A stretch of DNA of 64,000 nucleotides. Origin: Limnanthes douglasii subsp. nivea. Taxonomy: Eukaryota > Streptophyta > Magnoliopsida > Brassicales > Limnanthaceae. The position numbers and the translations under genes were made by a program. Within the stretch, counting starts at the first letter, position 1. Each line of letters opens with the position of its first letter. Positions 48,181 through 59,670 of the stretch are shown here, in pieces. The stretch is taken from contig JAUPFV010000005.1 of the NCBI GenBank assembly GCA_036936605.1, forward strand, positions 4,019,670-4,083,669. Reading direction: 5' to 3'. Below the pieces are notes generated by a model. It ran no database searches and was not told the DNA's origin. It saw nothing but the letters and a program-made list of their open reading frames with translations.

Positions 48181-49410
48181 ATCAGTGTATTTGTGCTGAC
48201 ACTCCTGCTTCAATCTGGGTAGTCAGATTGACCATATGCCTTTTCCGTGAGCTATTAGAATTCCATGCGATGGTATCCCCTCCAAAGATTTCTACTGACT
48301 CAAAGAAAGCACAGAGGTCGTTTACTTTCCACCTCGGAATAATTTCCTCCACCATATTTACGGTGTTCCTTCCCTCCTTGGGATCCAGATACTCTTGCTC
48401 AATATAAAAAACGTCAACTTCCTCGGAAATCACCATATTTGTGTCATCGATTTTTGGAACAGCCTTGACCGTCGCATTTTTCTGAGAATGTTTTTCACAA
48501 ACTTTACCAACATTCCAGATCTCTGAAACTGGTTGTGATCCAATTGATCACCAAATCCTTTCTCAGATGCCTGAGTCTCCTCCACCAGAATTATCTTCTC
48601 AACCTGATCCAGCAATGCTCTGAAGGTTATGGCCTGACTCTCCGCCACCGTGTCCTTTAATAGTCCGGGGAGTAGGCCCATCCTGAAAGCTGCAAGTGCC
48701 ACTGAGTCTTTATAATACTCCATGTCTGTTTTCGTTTTGACGAATAGATTGGTATAATTCTTTAAGCTTTCCCCAATTTTTTGTTTACAATAGATTATCG
48801 TATCTCCGTTAGCTCTGAACTTTTTGCTCCCCATAAAGTATTATCTGAAGATATTCTAGAACATGTCGAAATTCTTTATCGAGCCCTGCGGAAGCCTATC
48901 ATACCACTTGGAAGCTACCCCCTTGAATGTCTGAGAAACCGCTCTACACAAAAATTTATCATCGTCTTCGAAATTAATCATGAAGTTTTTGAATTGCTCG
49001 ATGTGGTTATCATGGTCTTGTGTCCCATCGAACTTTTCTAACTTCGAGATATCAAAATGCTTTGGGAGATTTCCCACCAAAATTTTCGGGGACAAAGGAG
49101 AAGCTCTCCAATTATGACCCGTCCGATAAACATTAGATCTCAAGTTTTCATTACTCGAAAAATACAATCCCTCCTCGAATGGTAGAGTATATTGATGTTG
49201 TCACTCCGAATTTTGCGGGCCAACGTTTTGGTTTCCAACGGGAAAATTCGTTTGTCCATAACCCCGCTGATTAACTCGAGTAGGATAACTCTTATCCCTC
49301 AAAGTGAAGTTAATTATCTCCTTCTTATCAAAGATGAACTGTTCCTTTTCATCCCTTTGAGTCAATCCTTTAAAAGTTAAATCTTCCTCTCTAGAATCAA
49401 TCCCCCTCTT
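48181..49410 (-). pseudogene. Tat gag, N-terminally truncated
   Basis: Two frames (49167-48856 and 48834-48430) give typical plant Ty3 gag sequence: PKHFDISKLEKFDGTQDHDN, then FKGVASKWYDRLPQGSI, then KIGESLKNYTNLFVK and FRMGLLPG. A break near 48845 separates them. An open frame at 48436-48182 probably covers the linker before the protease, as no zinc knuckle is visible. The gag N-terminus typical of the family is absent here. Confidence 0.8.
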
Positions 49411-50780
49411 GTAATGACCTCATCTCTATTTTAGGGTATAAGAAAAGTACTCTTCTTGTTAAATATTTGGGTATCCCCTTTCTCACTAGGTGTCTCACTC
49501 GCATAGATTATCGTCATATTCTTCACAAAATCACCTCGAGGATTAACTCTTGGACTTCCAAGCACCTCTCTTACGCGGGAAGGCTCAGCTTATCTAGTAT
49601 CTCTTATTCACGAAACAATTTTATTGGTATTCCATATTTATCCTCCCATTTAGAATTCTCAAATAATTATCCCAATAGCTACATTGTTTTCTTTAGTCGG
49701 GCCCTAATATGAAAATTCAGTTCCCTGGTCAAATATTTCCACTCGTACGAGGAAGGATGACCTTCGGATTCTAGATCTAGAAACCTGAAATTATGAGGTT
49801 TTCCTTAAACATCTTTGGTCTATCATTAATAATAACAAATCTATATCTAGTGCGACTGTATCAAATATAAAAAATAAAACATAATGATTTATGGGACCTT
49901 GATCTTGGCTCTTCCTCTTCTAGGACTTGGAGGAAAATATTACATTTTTGCCCTATGGCTTGTAATATGTACAGGGTGGCAATTGGAAATAGATTGGATA
50001 CCTCATTCTGGAATGATCCTTGGCTTCTCTGGTAACGCATTATGGCAAAAGTATCATCAAAGATTCTAGGCACGGTAAAAACGTCAAGATCACTCATATA
50101 ATCAACAATGATCACTAAAATTGGCCATCTAATATCAGTTTGGCAAGATCTATGAACCGCATCAATCTTCAAGATATTTACAATCTTATTCTCACTCTAC
50201 CTCTACCTAATATCAACTGTAACAATGTTCCTTTCTAGACTGTAAAGACTGGAAATATCAACTTCACCACCAATGACACCTATGTCATTTGTACGCCCAC
50301 CCCAATCATGGTATAGGCCGGTTTAGTGTAGAATAAGTTTAATATTCCTCGTTATTCCTTTATTTTTTGGCTTGCCATCGTGGTCAAGCTTTCTACGCGA
50401 GACAAGCTTCTGTGTTGGGGTCTAAACACCTCACTAGACTGTGTTTTATGCAACTCAGACTGTAAAGCTATTTCTCAAATCTTCTATGATTGTAGCTTCA
50501 CTAAGAGTCTTTTGAACCATATCAGTTCTAAGTTTGGGTTCTCGACTAACGTCAGTTGCTGGAAATCTTGGATTTGTGAGGCGTCAAATTAGTCTTCTTC
50601 TCAAAATCAAAACCTGTGGCATTCTTGTCTTGGCGCGATCATTTACCATGTGTGGAGGGGGAGGAGTACAAGAATTTTTTTGTTCCATTTCTGTTATTTC
50701 CTCTATGGTTTCTTACTGAATATTATATGCTTTTCGGTTCGGATCTCATAGGACCAAGATTTGTTGGCATGTGTAATTTC
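49411..50780 (+). pseudogene. L1-type LINE remnant (C-terminal RT region and zf-RVT)
   Basis: The plus strand reads VKYLGIPFLTRCLTRIDY, then ITSRINSWTSKHLSYAGRLS, the region downstream of the RT palm in plant L1 elements. At 50340-50600 follows a zf-RVT-type segment with FIFWLAIVVKLSTRDKLLCW, then DCVLCNSDCKAISQIFYDCS (C-x2-C...H/Q...C). Intervening sequence has lost its frame. The RT catalytic core is absent, so this is a 5'-truncated LINE or a fragment of one. Confidence 0.75.
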
Positions 50781-51206
50781 TTTAATTTTTATTAACTTGT
50801 AGTTTCTTTTTATTTTTTGCAGATCCCTTATCTTTCTTCAACGACCATGTCCGTTGTCCGCTTTTGCTGATGAACTCCTTGGATCTGCTATTTTCCCTTT
50901 ACTATGATATTTTACTTTATCTCGTATTCTTTCATGTTTGTTACTTTCTACTTTCTTATGATATAAATCTTATACCCTTGTTCATACCGACTCTTCTTTT
51001 ATTATTTGGTATTCCCTTGAGGTTTGCCTCAAATATAAGTACAAAAAACAAAATTTACTAAATATGGTCGGTATAACTTTATTTAGTACATATCAACATA
51101 AGATAATAATATATATATATAAAATAAACATTGGTCTATATAAATTATTTAATTTGATAATAAATTTATTTTTATGACGGAACAGAATTACTATATCATC
51201 AAAAGT
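50781..51206. other. AT-rich DNA, no gene seen
   Basis: T-rich sequence probably including the LINE 3' tail; no poly(A) boundary could be fixed. Confidence 0.4.
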
Positions 51207-51420
51207 AGGGGTGACAAATGGGTCTGGACCTGCCAGAAATAAATAGGTACCTGTCAGAATTTAAATGGGTACCTGCCGACCTGGCCTGCCAGACTTGCAA
51301 CCTACCTGCAACACGTTAGACCTGTTTACTTGTTAGACTTGCATAAGCTGCAACCTGCAAGACGTGCAACCTGCAACCTGCTAGACCTATTTACATTTTG
51401 ATTATTATTTTTATGCTACC
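51207..51420. repeat. Repeat with hAT-like G-rich start and ACCTGC-rich body
   Basis: TAGGGGTGACAAATGGGTC (51207-51225) resembles the start of many non-autonomous plant elements. It is followed by repeats around ACCTGC, GACCTG and GCAACCTGC. The opposite terminus was not found. Confidence 0.35.
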
Positions 51421-52095
51421 TGTTATACGTGTTTAAATTTTGATTTTGATTATTATATGGTTATAAATATTATAGGTATTGTAATTATTTTATAAACCAA
51501 ATCATACCTTAAGTTATATTTAAAAAATATTTTTATAATGTATATGATTATAAATTTATTATTACATTTTGGTTAGTATTATTATGATTTTGTTTTAATA
51601 TTTTAAGTGTTGTAATTATTTTATAAACCAAAATTTTAAATATTAATTTTAATGTTATAATATTATTATTACATTTTAAATATTATTATTATTATGTTTT
51701 GGTTTTAAATATTAAAAGTGTTGATATTATGTTATAAACCAAAATCATATCTTATCCGTGTTAAAATATTACAAATTTTATGGTTATAACTTTAATATTA
51801 CATTTTCAATATTATTATTGTGACTTGGTTATAAATAGTATTAGTGTTGTTATTATTTTTTAAACCAAAATTATACCTTATGATGGCAAAATATTACAAG
51901 TTATATGGTTGTCATTTTATTATTACATTCTGATTAATATTATTACAAGTGTTTGTTATTATTTTTTAAACCAAAATCATATTTTATCATGGTAAAATAT
52001 TACAAGTTAATAATTATAATTTTAATTTTACATTTTGATTATTGTTGTGATTTGGTTTTAAATATTACAAGTGTTAGAACTATTTGATAGTATAA
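51421..52095. repeat. Degenerate tandem repeat, period about 106-131 bp
   Basis: Five AT-rich units share TTATTTTATAAACCAAAATC-like and ATATTACAAGT-like words; the TAAACCAAA landmarks lie near 51493, 51624, 51735, 51862 and 51968. The array directly follows the G-rich repeat start at 51207 and may be part of the same element. Confidence 0.6.
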
Positions 52096-52609
52096 TTGCT
52101 GATATTATAATAAAATGTAAATAGGTTTTTTGTTTATTTAGTCATTCACAGTTTATACTCTTGCGGGCTAGGTACAAATATTTTCAAATTAAAATATAAA
52201 ATCTAAAAAAACTATTAAAAACATCATTCATCTTCTTAAGTTCTTCTTCGTAGTATAATTAATATGAAAATAAAAGGTACTCCACAATCTTATCGCAATT
52301 AATAAAAACTAAATTTAGACTAACACTTACTAATATCACAAATGAAAATTAAATATTTAGTTTTTTTTTTCAAAATAAAAATAAACGAATAACAACTAAT
52401 TTAAACAACTATAACAAGTAAATAACTTGATAAATTATACGAATCTATTAATTTAGCTAGTATAATGTTATCACAATGTTGTTTAAGTGTTTTTATCAAA
52501 GAAAAATATATAGCAAAAAAATATATTTAAACTATTCTGAAAATAGAACTATAATATCGAAAATAAGAAACTAAAGCTTTCTAGAATTTGTAGAAAAAGT
52601 AAAAAGATT
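52096..52609. other. AT-rich DNA without recognisable features
   Basis: Nothing beyond low complexity could be supported. Confidence 0.5.
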
Positions 52610-52960
52610 TAGAGGGTATACAGTAGTTTTGAGAGACGGTAAGTTTGGCTTTGGAATCTCCTCTACTTATAGAGGAGATTCCTAAAAAATTAAAAAATTA
52701 AAATAAAAAAATCGAATATCCGGACTCAAAATCCGAATATCCCAATTGCCAATTCAAATATCCAAACTTTGAAATCGGATATCCGGAGTGATCATCCGAA
52801 TATCCGGACAATGAGAGAAAAAACTGCTATATTCTATATAGCCGATTTTTCGTTTGAAAAAAAAACGGCTACATTATATGTAGTTGCTTTTGTGGTGACT
52901 CGTGAGAAACTAATAACGAAAGACGGCTATATCTTTATGTAGGCGCCTCTCGTTTTGTTA
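52610..52960. repeat. Cluster of inverted-repeat hairpins
   Basis: A perfect 13-bp stem, GGAATCTCCTCTA and TAGAGGAGATTCC, with a 4-base loop spans 52653-52682. It is followed by GGATATCCGG/CCGAATATCC words in both orientations (52715-52810) and three short hairpins of a common CGGCTA-TATA type (52830-52855, 52868-52890, 52924-52950). The dense short palindromes look like the subterminal region of a DNA transposon, but no terminus was identified. Confidence 0.5.
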
Positions 52961-53469
52961 TAATATATATATATATATTATAAATTTTATTTATATATAT
53001 TAACTTTTATTTAATTTAGCTTTTATTCAATTATATATATAATTAATTAAGTCCAATTTATAATATATATAAGTTATGGTTAATTATTTATTTATAATTA
53101 CATTTTATTATTGATTTATAATATAAAATTATTTATTTATATATTTTAGTATGTAAATTTAATGTTTTCAATAACTTTTAATCGCTTTTTTGGGGTAAAT
53201 GTAGGTGTATATATATATATATATGTACAAGATTACAATCGTCTAGAGAGTCATATGATCTCTCAAGTGAGTACAATTAAGGGTAGCAATGTACCTAAAA
53301 GAAAAAGAAATGTCCAAGAGTCTCTTGATAAAGGTCTAGAGCACTTGCCTCTTTAAAAAACCTTAACCACCCGTTGGGTAAATACCCGGTCTAAGGAAAA
53401 AGAGTGCAAGTCTCCAGGCCGGCACTAATGGACTATTACATTAGAAAATCCAAAAAACTGAGTGTATCA
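52961..53469. other. Microsatellite-bearing spacer
   Basis: (TA)n runs occur at about 52963-52980 and 53207-53225. A small frame at 53162-53356 has no recognisable content. The LINE 3' end should lie near 53340-53470, but no poly(A) tail is clear. Confidence 0.4.
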
Positions 53470-56010
53470 ATGAAAAAGGACTCTAACATGTGAGTCGATA
53501 ATGCGGATATAATCTAAATAAAATCTTCAAGGTCATGAGAGTGATTCGGATAACGATGGTGTCTTGAGTCAAGGTCTCTTCATCAAACACAAGGCGGTTG
53601 CGGGCGCGCCAAATCTCAAAAACAGTGGCTTGGAAGGCAAGATTGATGGCGCGGTATCGGTAGGATCTTCCTCGATGCTCCTTCCTAATCCATTTGTGTG
53701 CACTATCAAGCGTTGTCATTTCTCGAGTAATCCCCAGCCATGATCGGATACGACTCCAGATTTCCTTAGTGAACCTGCAAGCAAAGAAAAGATGGGTACT
53801 CGACTCATCTGAGTGCCTGCAAAATGGGCAGCTGATGTTAGGCAAGTCCATGTAGTGGAGAGTGTCTTTCGTGGCAAGGCGACGATTGAAGGCTAGCCAG
53901 ACGGTGAAAGAAAACTTAGGTGGGATGAATCTCTTCCATAACTTTGATAGATTTGGTCATGCCTCACTTTTTGTTCTCATGGCTTCGTAGACACGTCTAG
54001 TAATTAGCTTTCCACCCAAAGTACAGCTTTCAAGACCCAGAATGGCACTATCTCGACCCCCAAATATCTGTATCCAAGAGTCTCTAATATCAAGAAGCTT
54101 CTGAACAAGATGACTGTCTCTATCTCGTCTTTGGTAGTCCCATATAGTTTGTCCTCGAAGATAATACTCATGCACCCATCTTATCCATAACGACTCAGAG
54201 TCAGAATGTAATAACCAAATCGAACGGGTAAGAAGGGCACGATTCCAAACTCTGATATCCATAAGGCCAAGTCCTCCTTCATCTTTGGGTTTACAGATTT
54301 TGTCCCAAGAAATCTGAGCAGGTCTACCCCCATAAGAACTTGAGCCAGAGCGAGCGGATCGTGTTAAGCACCGCCGAGTGCAAAGGACAAGCGCAGAAAC
54401 AAAAGGATTCGACCCCTTAAAGCACGGAGGTGATCAATTGAAGTTTTCCCACGTAGGAAAGTTTCATATGTTCCCATTTTTTAATGTAACTCGAGATAGA
54501 CTCTATCAAAGGGGAAAAATCAGTAACTAAGACGGTCATAGGAGCGAGAGGTATCCCCAAGTAACGTACATGGTAAGTGCCAACTTCAAATCCGACTCTT
54601 TCCATGATCTGATCATAAACAATCCCTTTAACCCCGGCTAGGTATATTTTGGATTTAGAAGGATTCAGTGATAGTCCCGAAACATCTTCCAAATGGCTCA
54701 AGCATTCCATAAGGATGTTAACCGATGTCTCATCTCCATTTGAAAGTAGTATCAAATCGTCAGCAAAAGCGAGGTGGGTAGTGTGAGTGCGGGCGCATTT
54801 CGAATAGAATTTAAAACTCGGTTCGTTCGATTTCTTCTATAACAAACGAGACAAATATTCGAAGAAAATTATGAATAAAGTAGGGGACATGGGATCACCT
54901 TGCCTTAAGCCCCGCTGCCCACAGAAGAAGCCATGAAGCTCGTCGTTGATAGAAACCAAGAAGGACGCTGTAGTGACACAAGCAAGAATCCATCCCACAA
55001 ACTTCGGAGGAAACCCGATACCATGGAGAATATCCGATAGGAAGTCCCATGAGACTGTATCAAATGCTTTACGAAGATCCACCATGAGCATACATCGCAG
55101 AGAAACTCTTGCACGGTTCGAACCTCTAACCAACTCTTGGGCAAGGAAAACATTATCAACAAGATTTCGACCACTCACGAAAGCACCTTGTCCTTTATCA
55201 ATGAGATTCGGAAGTAAAGGGGTCATTCGGTTAGCCAAAAGTTTGGTAATCATTTTGTAAGTAACATTTGTGAGCCCAATTGGCCTAAAGTCACCCACCT
55301 TAGGATCGTTATCTTTCTTCAGAATAAGGGCAAGGATGGTGTGATTTTTTGCACGAAGGAGTCTACCAGTATCAAAGAACTTACAAACACAATCAACCAA
55401 ATCTGTTCCTACAAGTTCCCAATTCTTTTTGAAGAAAGCCGAGGTGTAGCCGTCCGGTCCCGGAGCCTTGTCATTCCCGATATCAAAGAGGGCATTACGG
55501 ATTTCATCAACTTCAACAAGTTTGAGAAGCTGCTCATAATGTTGATCCTTGATGAGGGATCCGTGACTCATGACCGTCGGATCAATGGGGGAGCTTGGCC
55601 GAGATGAGCCAAAGAGGTGCGTGTAGAAATCTACAAAGAGGGAAGCAACTTCTGTAGGGGATGTGGTGCGGGTGCCATCATCTCGGACGATGTAGGAAAT
55701 GTTCTTTCTTGCGTTATCTCGTTTGATTAAGCTGTGAAATTATTTCGTACCTCTGTCGCTGTCAACTAAGTGGGTGGTCGTCATACGCTGTTGAAGAAAG
55801 CTTTTTTCTGCATTAAGAAGGAAATTTGCACGATCCCGTAATCTGTGTACCTCTTCTTTCAAAGCAACGTTATCAGGATTAGCCATGAGTGAGGAGATCG
55901 CCTCTTTAAAGTCCGAATTTGTAGTAGCTGTACGCTCTAGAATGCCACCATACTCAGCTTTATTCAAATCTCTTAACGGACGATTTAAGGATTTCAACTT
56001 CTGCGCAAGT
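53470..56010 (-). pseudogene. L1-type LINE ORF2 (RT and zf-RVT), 5'-truncated
   Basis: On the - strand: a linker region (LAQKLKSLNRPLRDLNKAEY), RT blocks (NDKAPGPDGYTSAFFKKNW; FRPIGLTNVTYKMITKLLAN; DKGQGAFVSGRN; MVDLRKAFDTVSWDFL; RGLRQGDPMSP), the catalytic FADD (codons at 54767-54756), VRYLGIPLAP, and the C-terminal zf-RVT zinc motif (ISCPFCRHSDESSTHLFFAC). Single stops occur at 55740 and 54838, and there are breaks near 54417-54262 and 53957-53851. The endonuclease domain is missing, so it is a typical 5'-truncated, dead L1 copy. Its truncated 5' end meets the truncated 5' end of the copia element at about 56010. Confidence 0.9.
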
Positions 56011-56015
56011 CAGAA

Positions 56016-56255
56016 ACTAAGTCTTCTGGCAACAACAACAACAACTATGGCTCCAATTCAAGGTATGAAAATAAGAATCAAGGTAGAGGCTCTAGAGGAA
56101 GGTTTTCCTCAAACTAATCTAACAATTATAGGGGTAGAGGTCCTAACAGAGGCAGAGGTGGTAGGTTCAACAACTCTAACAACAAACCTACTTGTCAAAT
56201 ATGTGGCAAGTTTGGTCATGGGGTTGCTTATTGCTATTTTAGGGATGACCCTAAT
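56016..56255 (+). pseudogene. Copia gag C-terminus with CCHC zinc knuckle
   Basis: An Asn/Gly/Arg-rich stretch (SGNNNNNYGS, RGRGPNRGRGGRF) precedes a zinc knuckle CQICGKFGHGVAYC (56192-56234, C-x2-C-x4-H-x4-C). One stop lies after GRFSSN. The N-terminal part of gag is absent. Confidence 0.8.
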
Positions 56256-58199
56256 GTGATGGGACAAATGCCAACAGATCAACAAAGAACTGACCAGGAT
56301 CAAAATATGATGACAGTCTCACAAGAGTCAGGGAATGGTGATGAAAGTTGGTATGTTGACAGTGGTGCTAGCCACCATGTCACCAACTCAGCCAAGATGT
56401 TGAACCAGAAAACACAGTACACAGGTAATAAAACAGTGATAGTAGGTAATGGTAGTAAACTGAACATTTCTAACTTAGGTAAGACTTGCCTATCTACTAA
56501 GACCAACAAACAGATCCTCCTAAACAGTGTTTTACATGTGCCCTATATCAACAAAAACCTAGTGTCTGTTTCTCAATTAACTCTTCATAATAATATTTTT
56601 ATTGAGTTTCACAGTTCTGAATGTTTTATGAAGGACAAGACAACCGGGATGATTCTACTTAAAGGCAGGGTTGAAAATGGGCTCTATAAGTTGGAGGACA
56701 CTTCTTTTCCTAGGACTACTAAGGCAGCCTTTCCTAAGTCAAATTCATTTGTTTCTCATGTGTCTGTTCTTACTAATACTTCTCATTCCCTAAAGGTTTG
56801 GTGGCATAAAAAACTGGGCCATCCTTCTAAACGTGTTCTGTCTATTGTGATGAAAACTTGTAATCTACCTACTATTGCTAGCAATGAAAAGCTTTTCTGT
56901 GATGATTGTCAATTAGGCAAGTCTCACTCAATACCTTTTTCTAATTCAGTCTCACACTCTTCTAATGTTCTAGATCTAATTCATTCTGACTTGTGGGGAC
57001 CTGCTCCTGTCCTATCTACTTCTGGCTATAAATTCTACATATTATTTGTAGATGATTACAGTAGGTTCACATGGATATATCCACTTAAACTTAAAAGTGA
57101 GGCTGTGACTGTGTTTAAAGAGTTTAAGACTCTAGTTGAAAATCAGTTTGATAAAAAGATTAAAGTTTTTCAGTCTGACTGGGGTGGTGAGTTCAGGTCT
57201 TTTCTATCCTTGGCTAAAGAGTCAGGGATCCAGCTCAGGACATCCTGTCCTTACACTTCTGCTCAAAATGGTATAGCAGAAAGGAAGCACAGACATGTCA
57301 CTGAGACTGGTTTGACCCTCCTAGCTCAGTCTGGTCTTCCTCACAAGTTCTGGCCAAAAGCTTTTCACACTGCTGTTTACTTGATTAACAGGTTACCTAC
57401 ACTCACTCTAAAAGATAAGTCTCCTTTTGAACAGCTTTTTGGATCTAAACCAGATTATATATTCCTAAAAGTCTTTGGGTGCACTTGTTTTCCGTGTCTT
57501 AGACCCTATCAAACTAATAAGTTTCAGTTTCACTCAGTCAAGTGTATCTTTTAAGGGTATAGTGGGGTTCACAAAGGGTACAAGTGTCTCAGTCCTAGTG
57601 GGAGAGTTTATGTGTCAATGGATGTTATTTTTAATGAAGGTGAGTTTCCATGTATGTCTGGTTTCCTAAACACTAAGTCCTCTGTGTCTGTCTCTAGAGT
57701 CTCTTGGTTGCCTAAGTTTCCTAATCTATATATGCCAACTGAGAGCTCTACACCACAACATATCAACAGTCACCACAACAGTTACCAACATCCAAATACT
57801 AACCAGCCCTTACTTTCAAACCAAATCGACACTACAAATTCATATATACCTTGTAATAACTCACCTGATAGCCTTGGCACCTCTTCACAAGCCCAAACTG
57901 ATTCCCAAGATCCCAGAGCTACTCAAAATTCCTTGCCCAGCACTTTACCTGAAACACAATCATCAAAACCTGGTGAGTTATTCATTGAACTACTTTTTGA
58001 CAGAATTAATAATCAAACTACCTTTCAAACTCTATCTAACAGACACCCTATGACCACTAGAGCTAAAGATGGTATTTCAAAACCTAAGCATATTTACTCA
58101 GGAACTACTATTACATCTACTACCACTGTTAAAGAACCTACTAAGTTTTCAGAGGCTGTTTTATGTCCTCAATGGATTCAGGCCATGAAGTGTGAATAT
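56256..58199 (+). pseudogene. Copia protease and integrase
   Basis: This frame encodes the protease active site WYVDSGASHHVTN and the integrase zinc motif (H-x-H with LGHPSKRVL, then CDDCQLGK). The integrase core has SDLWGP, QSDWGGEF and NGIAERKHRH; these carry the D-D-E triad, with Trp replacing the usual Asn after the second Asp. A stop TAA at 57552-57554 interrupts the same frame, which continues from 57555 through the Pro/Ser/Thr-rich linker up to EAVLCPQWIQAMKCEY at the insertion point. It is not functional because of the stop and the nested insertion. Confidence 0.88.
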
Positions 58200-59670
58200 T
58201 GATGACGCAGCGGAAATAGAAGAAGAAGCAACGATAGATGAAACCCTAATTCAAGGGTAACATGATGCAACCCTAATCTAAGGGTAACAAAGAGTGAAGT
58301 TTTCAGAGATAAAAAATCTATTATTCCAAAAACTTCAAAATAACTTAAGGAATAAGAGGCTTTATATAATAGCTTCTCAAAACCCTAAATTAGAATACAA
58401 GGAAATAAAATAAATATTTTAAAATAACATAAAATAAAATCAAATCTTAATATAATTAGATTCGATTTAAATACATAAGATATTTGAATAAAATAAAATA
58501 AAATTAATAAGGCTTTTGCTTGGACTTTTTGGGCTACATCATCCTCTCGCGGTTGACAAGAATTCGTCCTCGAATTCACAGCACCATCACCATCAAGAAC
58601 CCAAATTATATATTTTATTTTATTCAATCGTCACATTGAGAATTATAATTGTTGACCTTATCGGAATAAGATAAATTCTTCTCGGGTGTTCCTTATTCGA
58701 AGTCACACTGAAACCATCCAGTTGAAGGAAAAAATAGTTTCGAAAACATTTTCATAGCCTGAAGACAACATCCCCATGTCCAGTTGATGAAAAAAATGGT
58801 TTTGAAAACCTCTTCATAGCTTGAGACAGCATCTCGATAAGCAATTTTTACCTTGATTCGACGATTGGTAGCCAATTTAAACTCCCTCAGTAACCAGTCA
58901 ATATGATCGTCATTGAAACGCCTAGTGTGTCTCCCGCATACCAAACGATCTTTGAGATCTTCATGGCCGTATGTTGTTCTCTCCTTTAGACCTTGAATCA
59001 GATGAAATCAAGATTCAGAAACATGCTTGACCCGTAGCAGGAACTGAGGCTCTGATACCAAACTGATAATGCAGCGGTAGTAGAAGAAGAAGCAACGATA
59101 GATGAAACCCTAATTCAAGGGTAACATGATGCAACCCTAATCTAAGGGTAACAAAGAGTGAAGTTTTCAGAGATAAAAAATCTATTATTCCAAAAACTTC
59201 AAAATAACTTAAGGAATAAGAGGCTTTATATAATAGCTTCTCAAAACCCTAAATTAGAATACAAGGAAATAAAATAAATATTTTAAAATAACATAAAATA
59301 AAATCAAATCTTAATATAATTAGATTCGATTTAAATACATAAGATATTTGAATAAAATAAAATAAAATTAATAAGGCTTTTGCTTGGACTTTTTGGGCTA
59401 CATCATCCTCTCGCGGTTGACAAGAATTCGTCCTCGAATTCACAGCACCATCACCATCAAGAACCCAAATTATATATTTTATTTTATTCAATCGTCACAT
59501 TGAGAATTATAATTGTTGACCTTATCGGAATAAGATAAATTCTTCTCGGGTGTTCCTTATTCGAAGTCACACTGAAACCATCCAGTTGAAGGAAAAAATA
59601 GTTTCGAAAACATTTTCATAGCCTGAAGACAACATCCCCATGTCCAGTTGATGAAAAAAATGGTTTTGAA
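58200..59670 (-). mobile_element. Miniature Ty3 derivative, tandem, nested in copia pol
   Basis: Two nearly identical 342-bp LTRs (58200-58541 and 59064-59405; TGATGTAGCCC to TATCA/CATCA on the - strand) enclose 522 bp of internal DNA. The internal part has the initiator-Met primer site TGGTATCAGAGC (59059-59048), a short gag start (HTRRFNDDHIDWLLREF) and the end of a Ty3 pol (NSRTNSCQPREDD); everything between gag start and pol end is deleted. A further 265 bp of the same internal sequence follows the second LTR, so the insert is a tandem array of 864-bp period, about 1.7 units. It cannot encode its own enzymes. The same LTR family occurs at 43239. No clear target-site duplication was found. 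Confidence 0.78.

Larger units (their letters stand above)
45166..49410 (-). mobile_element. Minus-strand Tat gag-pol, truncated at both ends
   Basis: In order on the - strand: gag (49410-48430), protease (about 48180-47700), RT and RNase H (47409-46231), second RNase H (46217-45600), and integrase cut after GPLTMASGGRQT. Domain order is that of an intact Tat element. Both ends are lost: gag lacks its N-terminus and abuts a LINE remnant, and the integrase lacks its catalytic core beyond the first Asp. Confidence 0.9.

Noticed and set aside
58385..58627. Identical 80-codon minus-strand frames at 58385-58627 and 59249-59491 as a duplicated gene
   Set aside because: They run from the end of Ty3 pol into LTR sequence; the duplication is that of the LTR units.
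58200..59405. The LTR pair as the two ends of one intact element
   Set aside because: Internal sequence continues for 265 bp beyond the second LTR and the coding region is deleted, so it is a partial tandem derivative, not an intact element.
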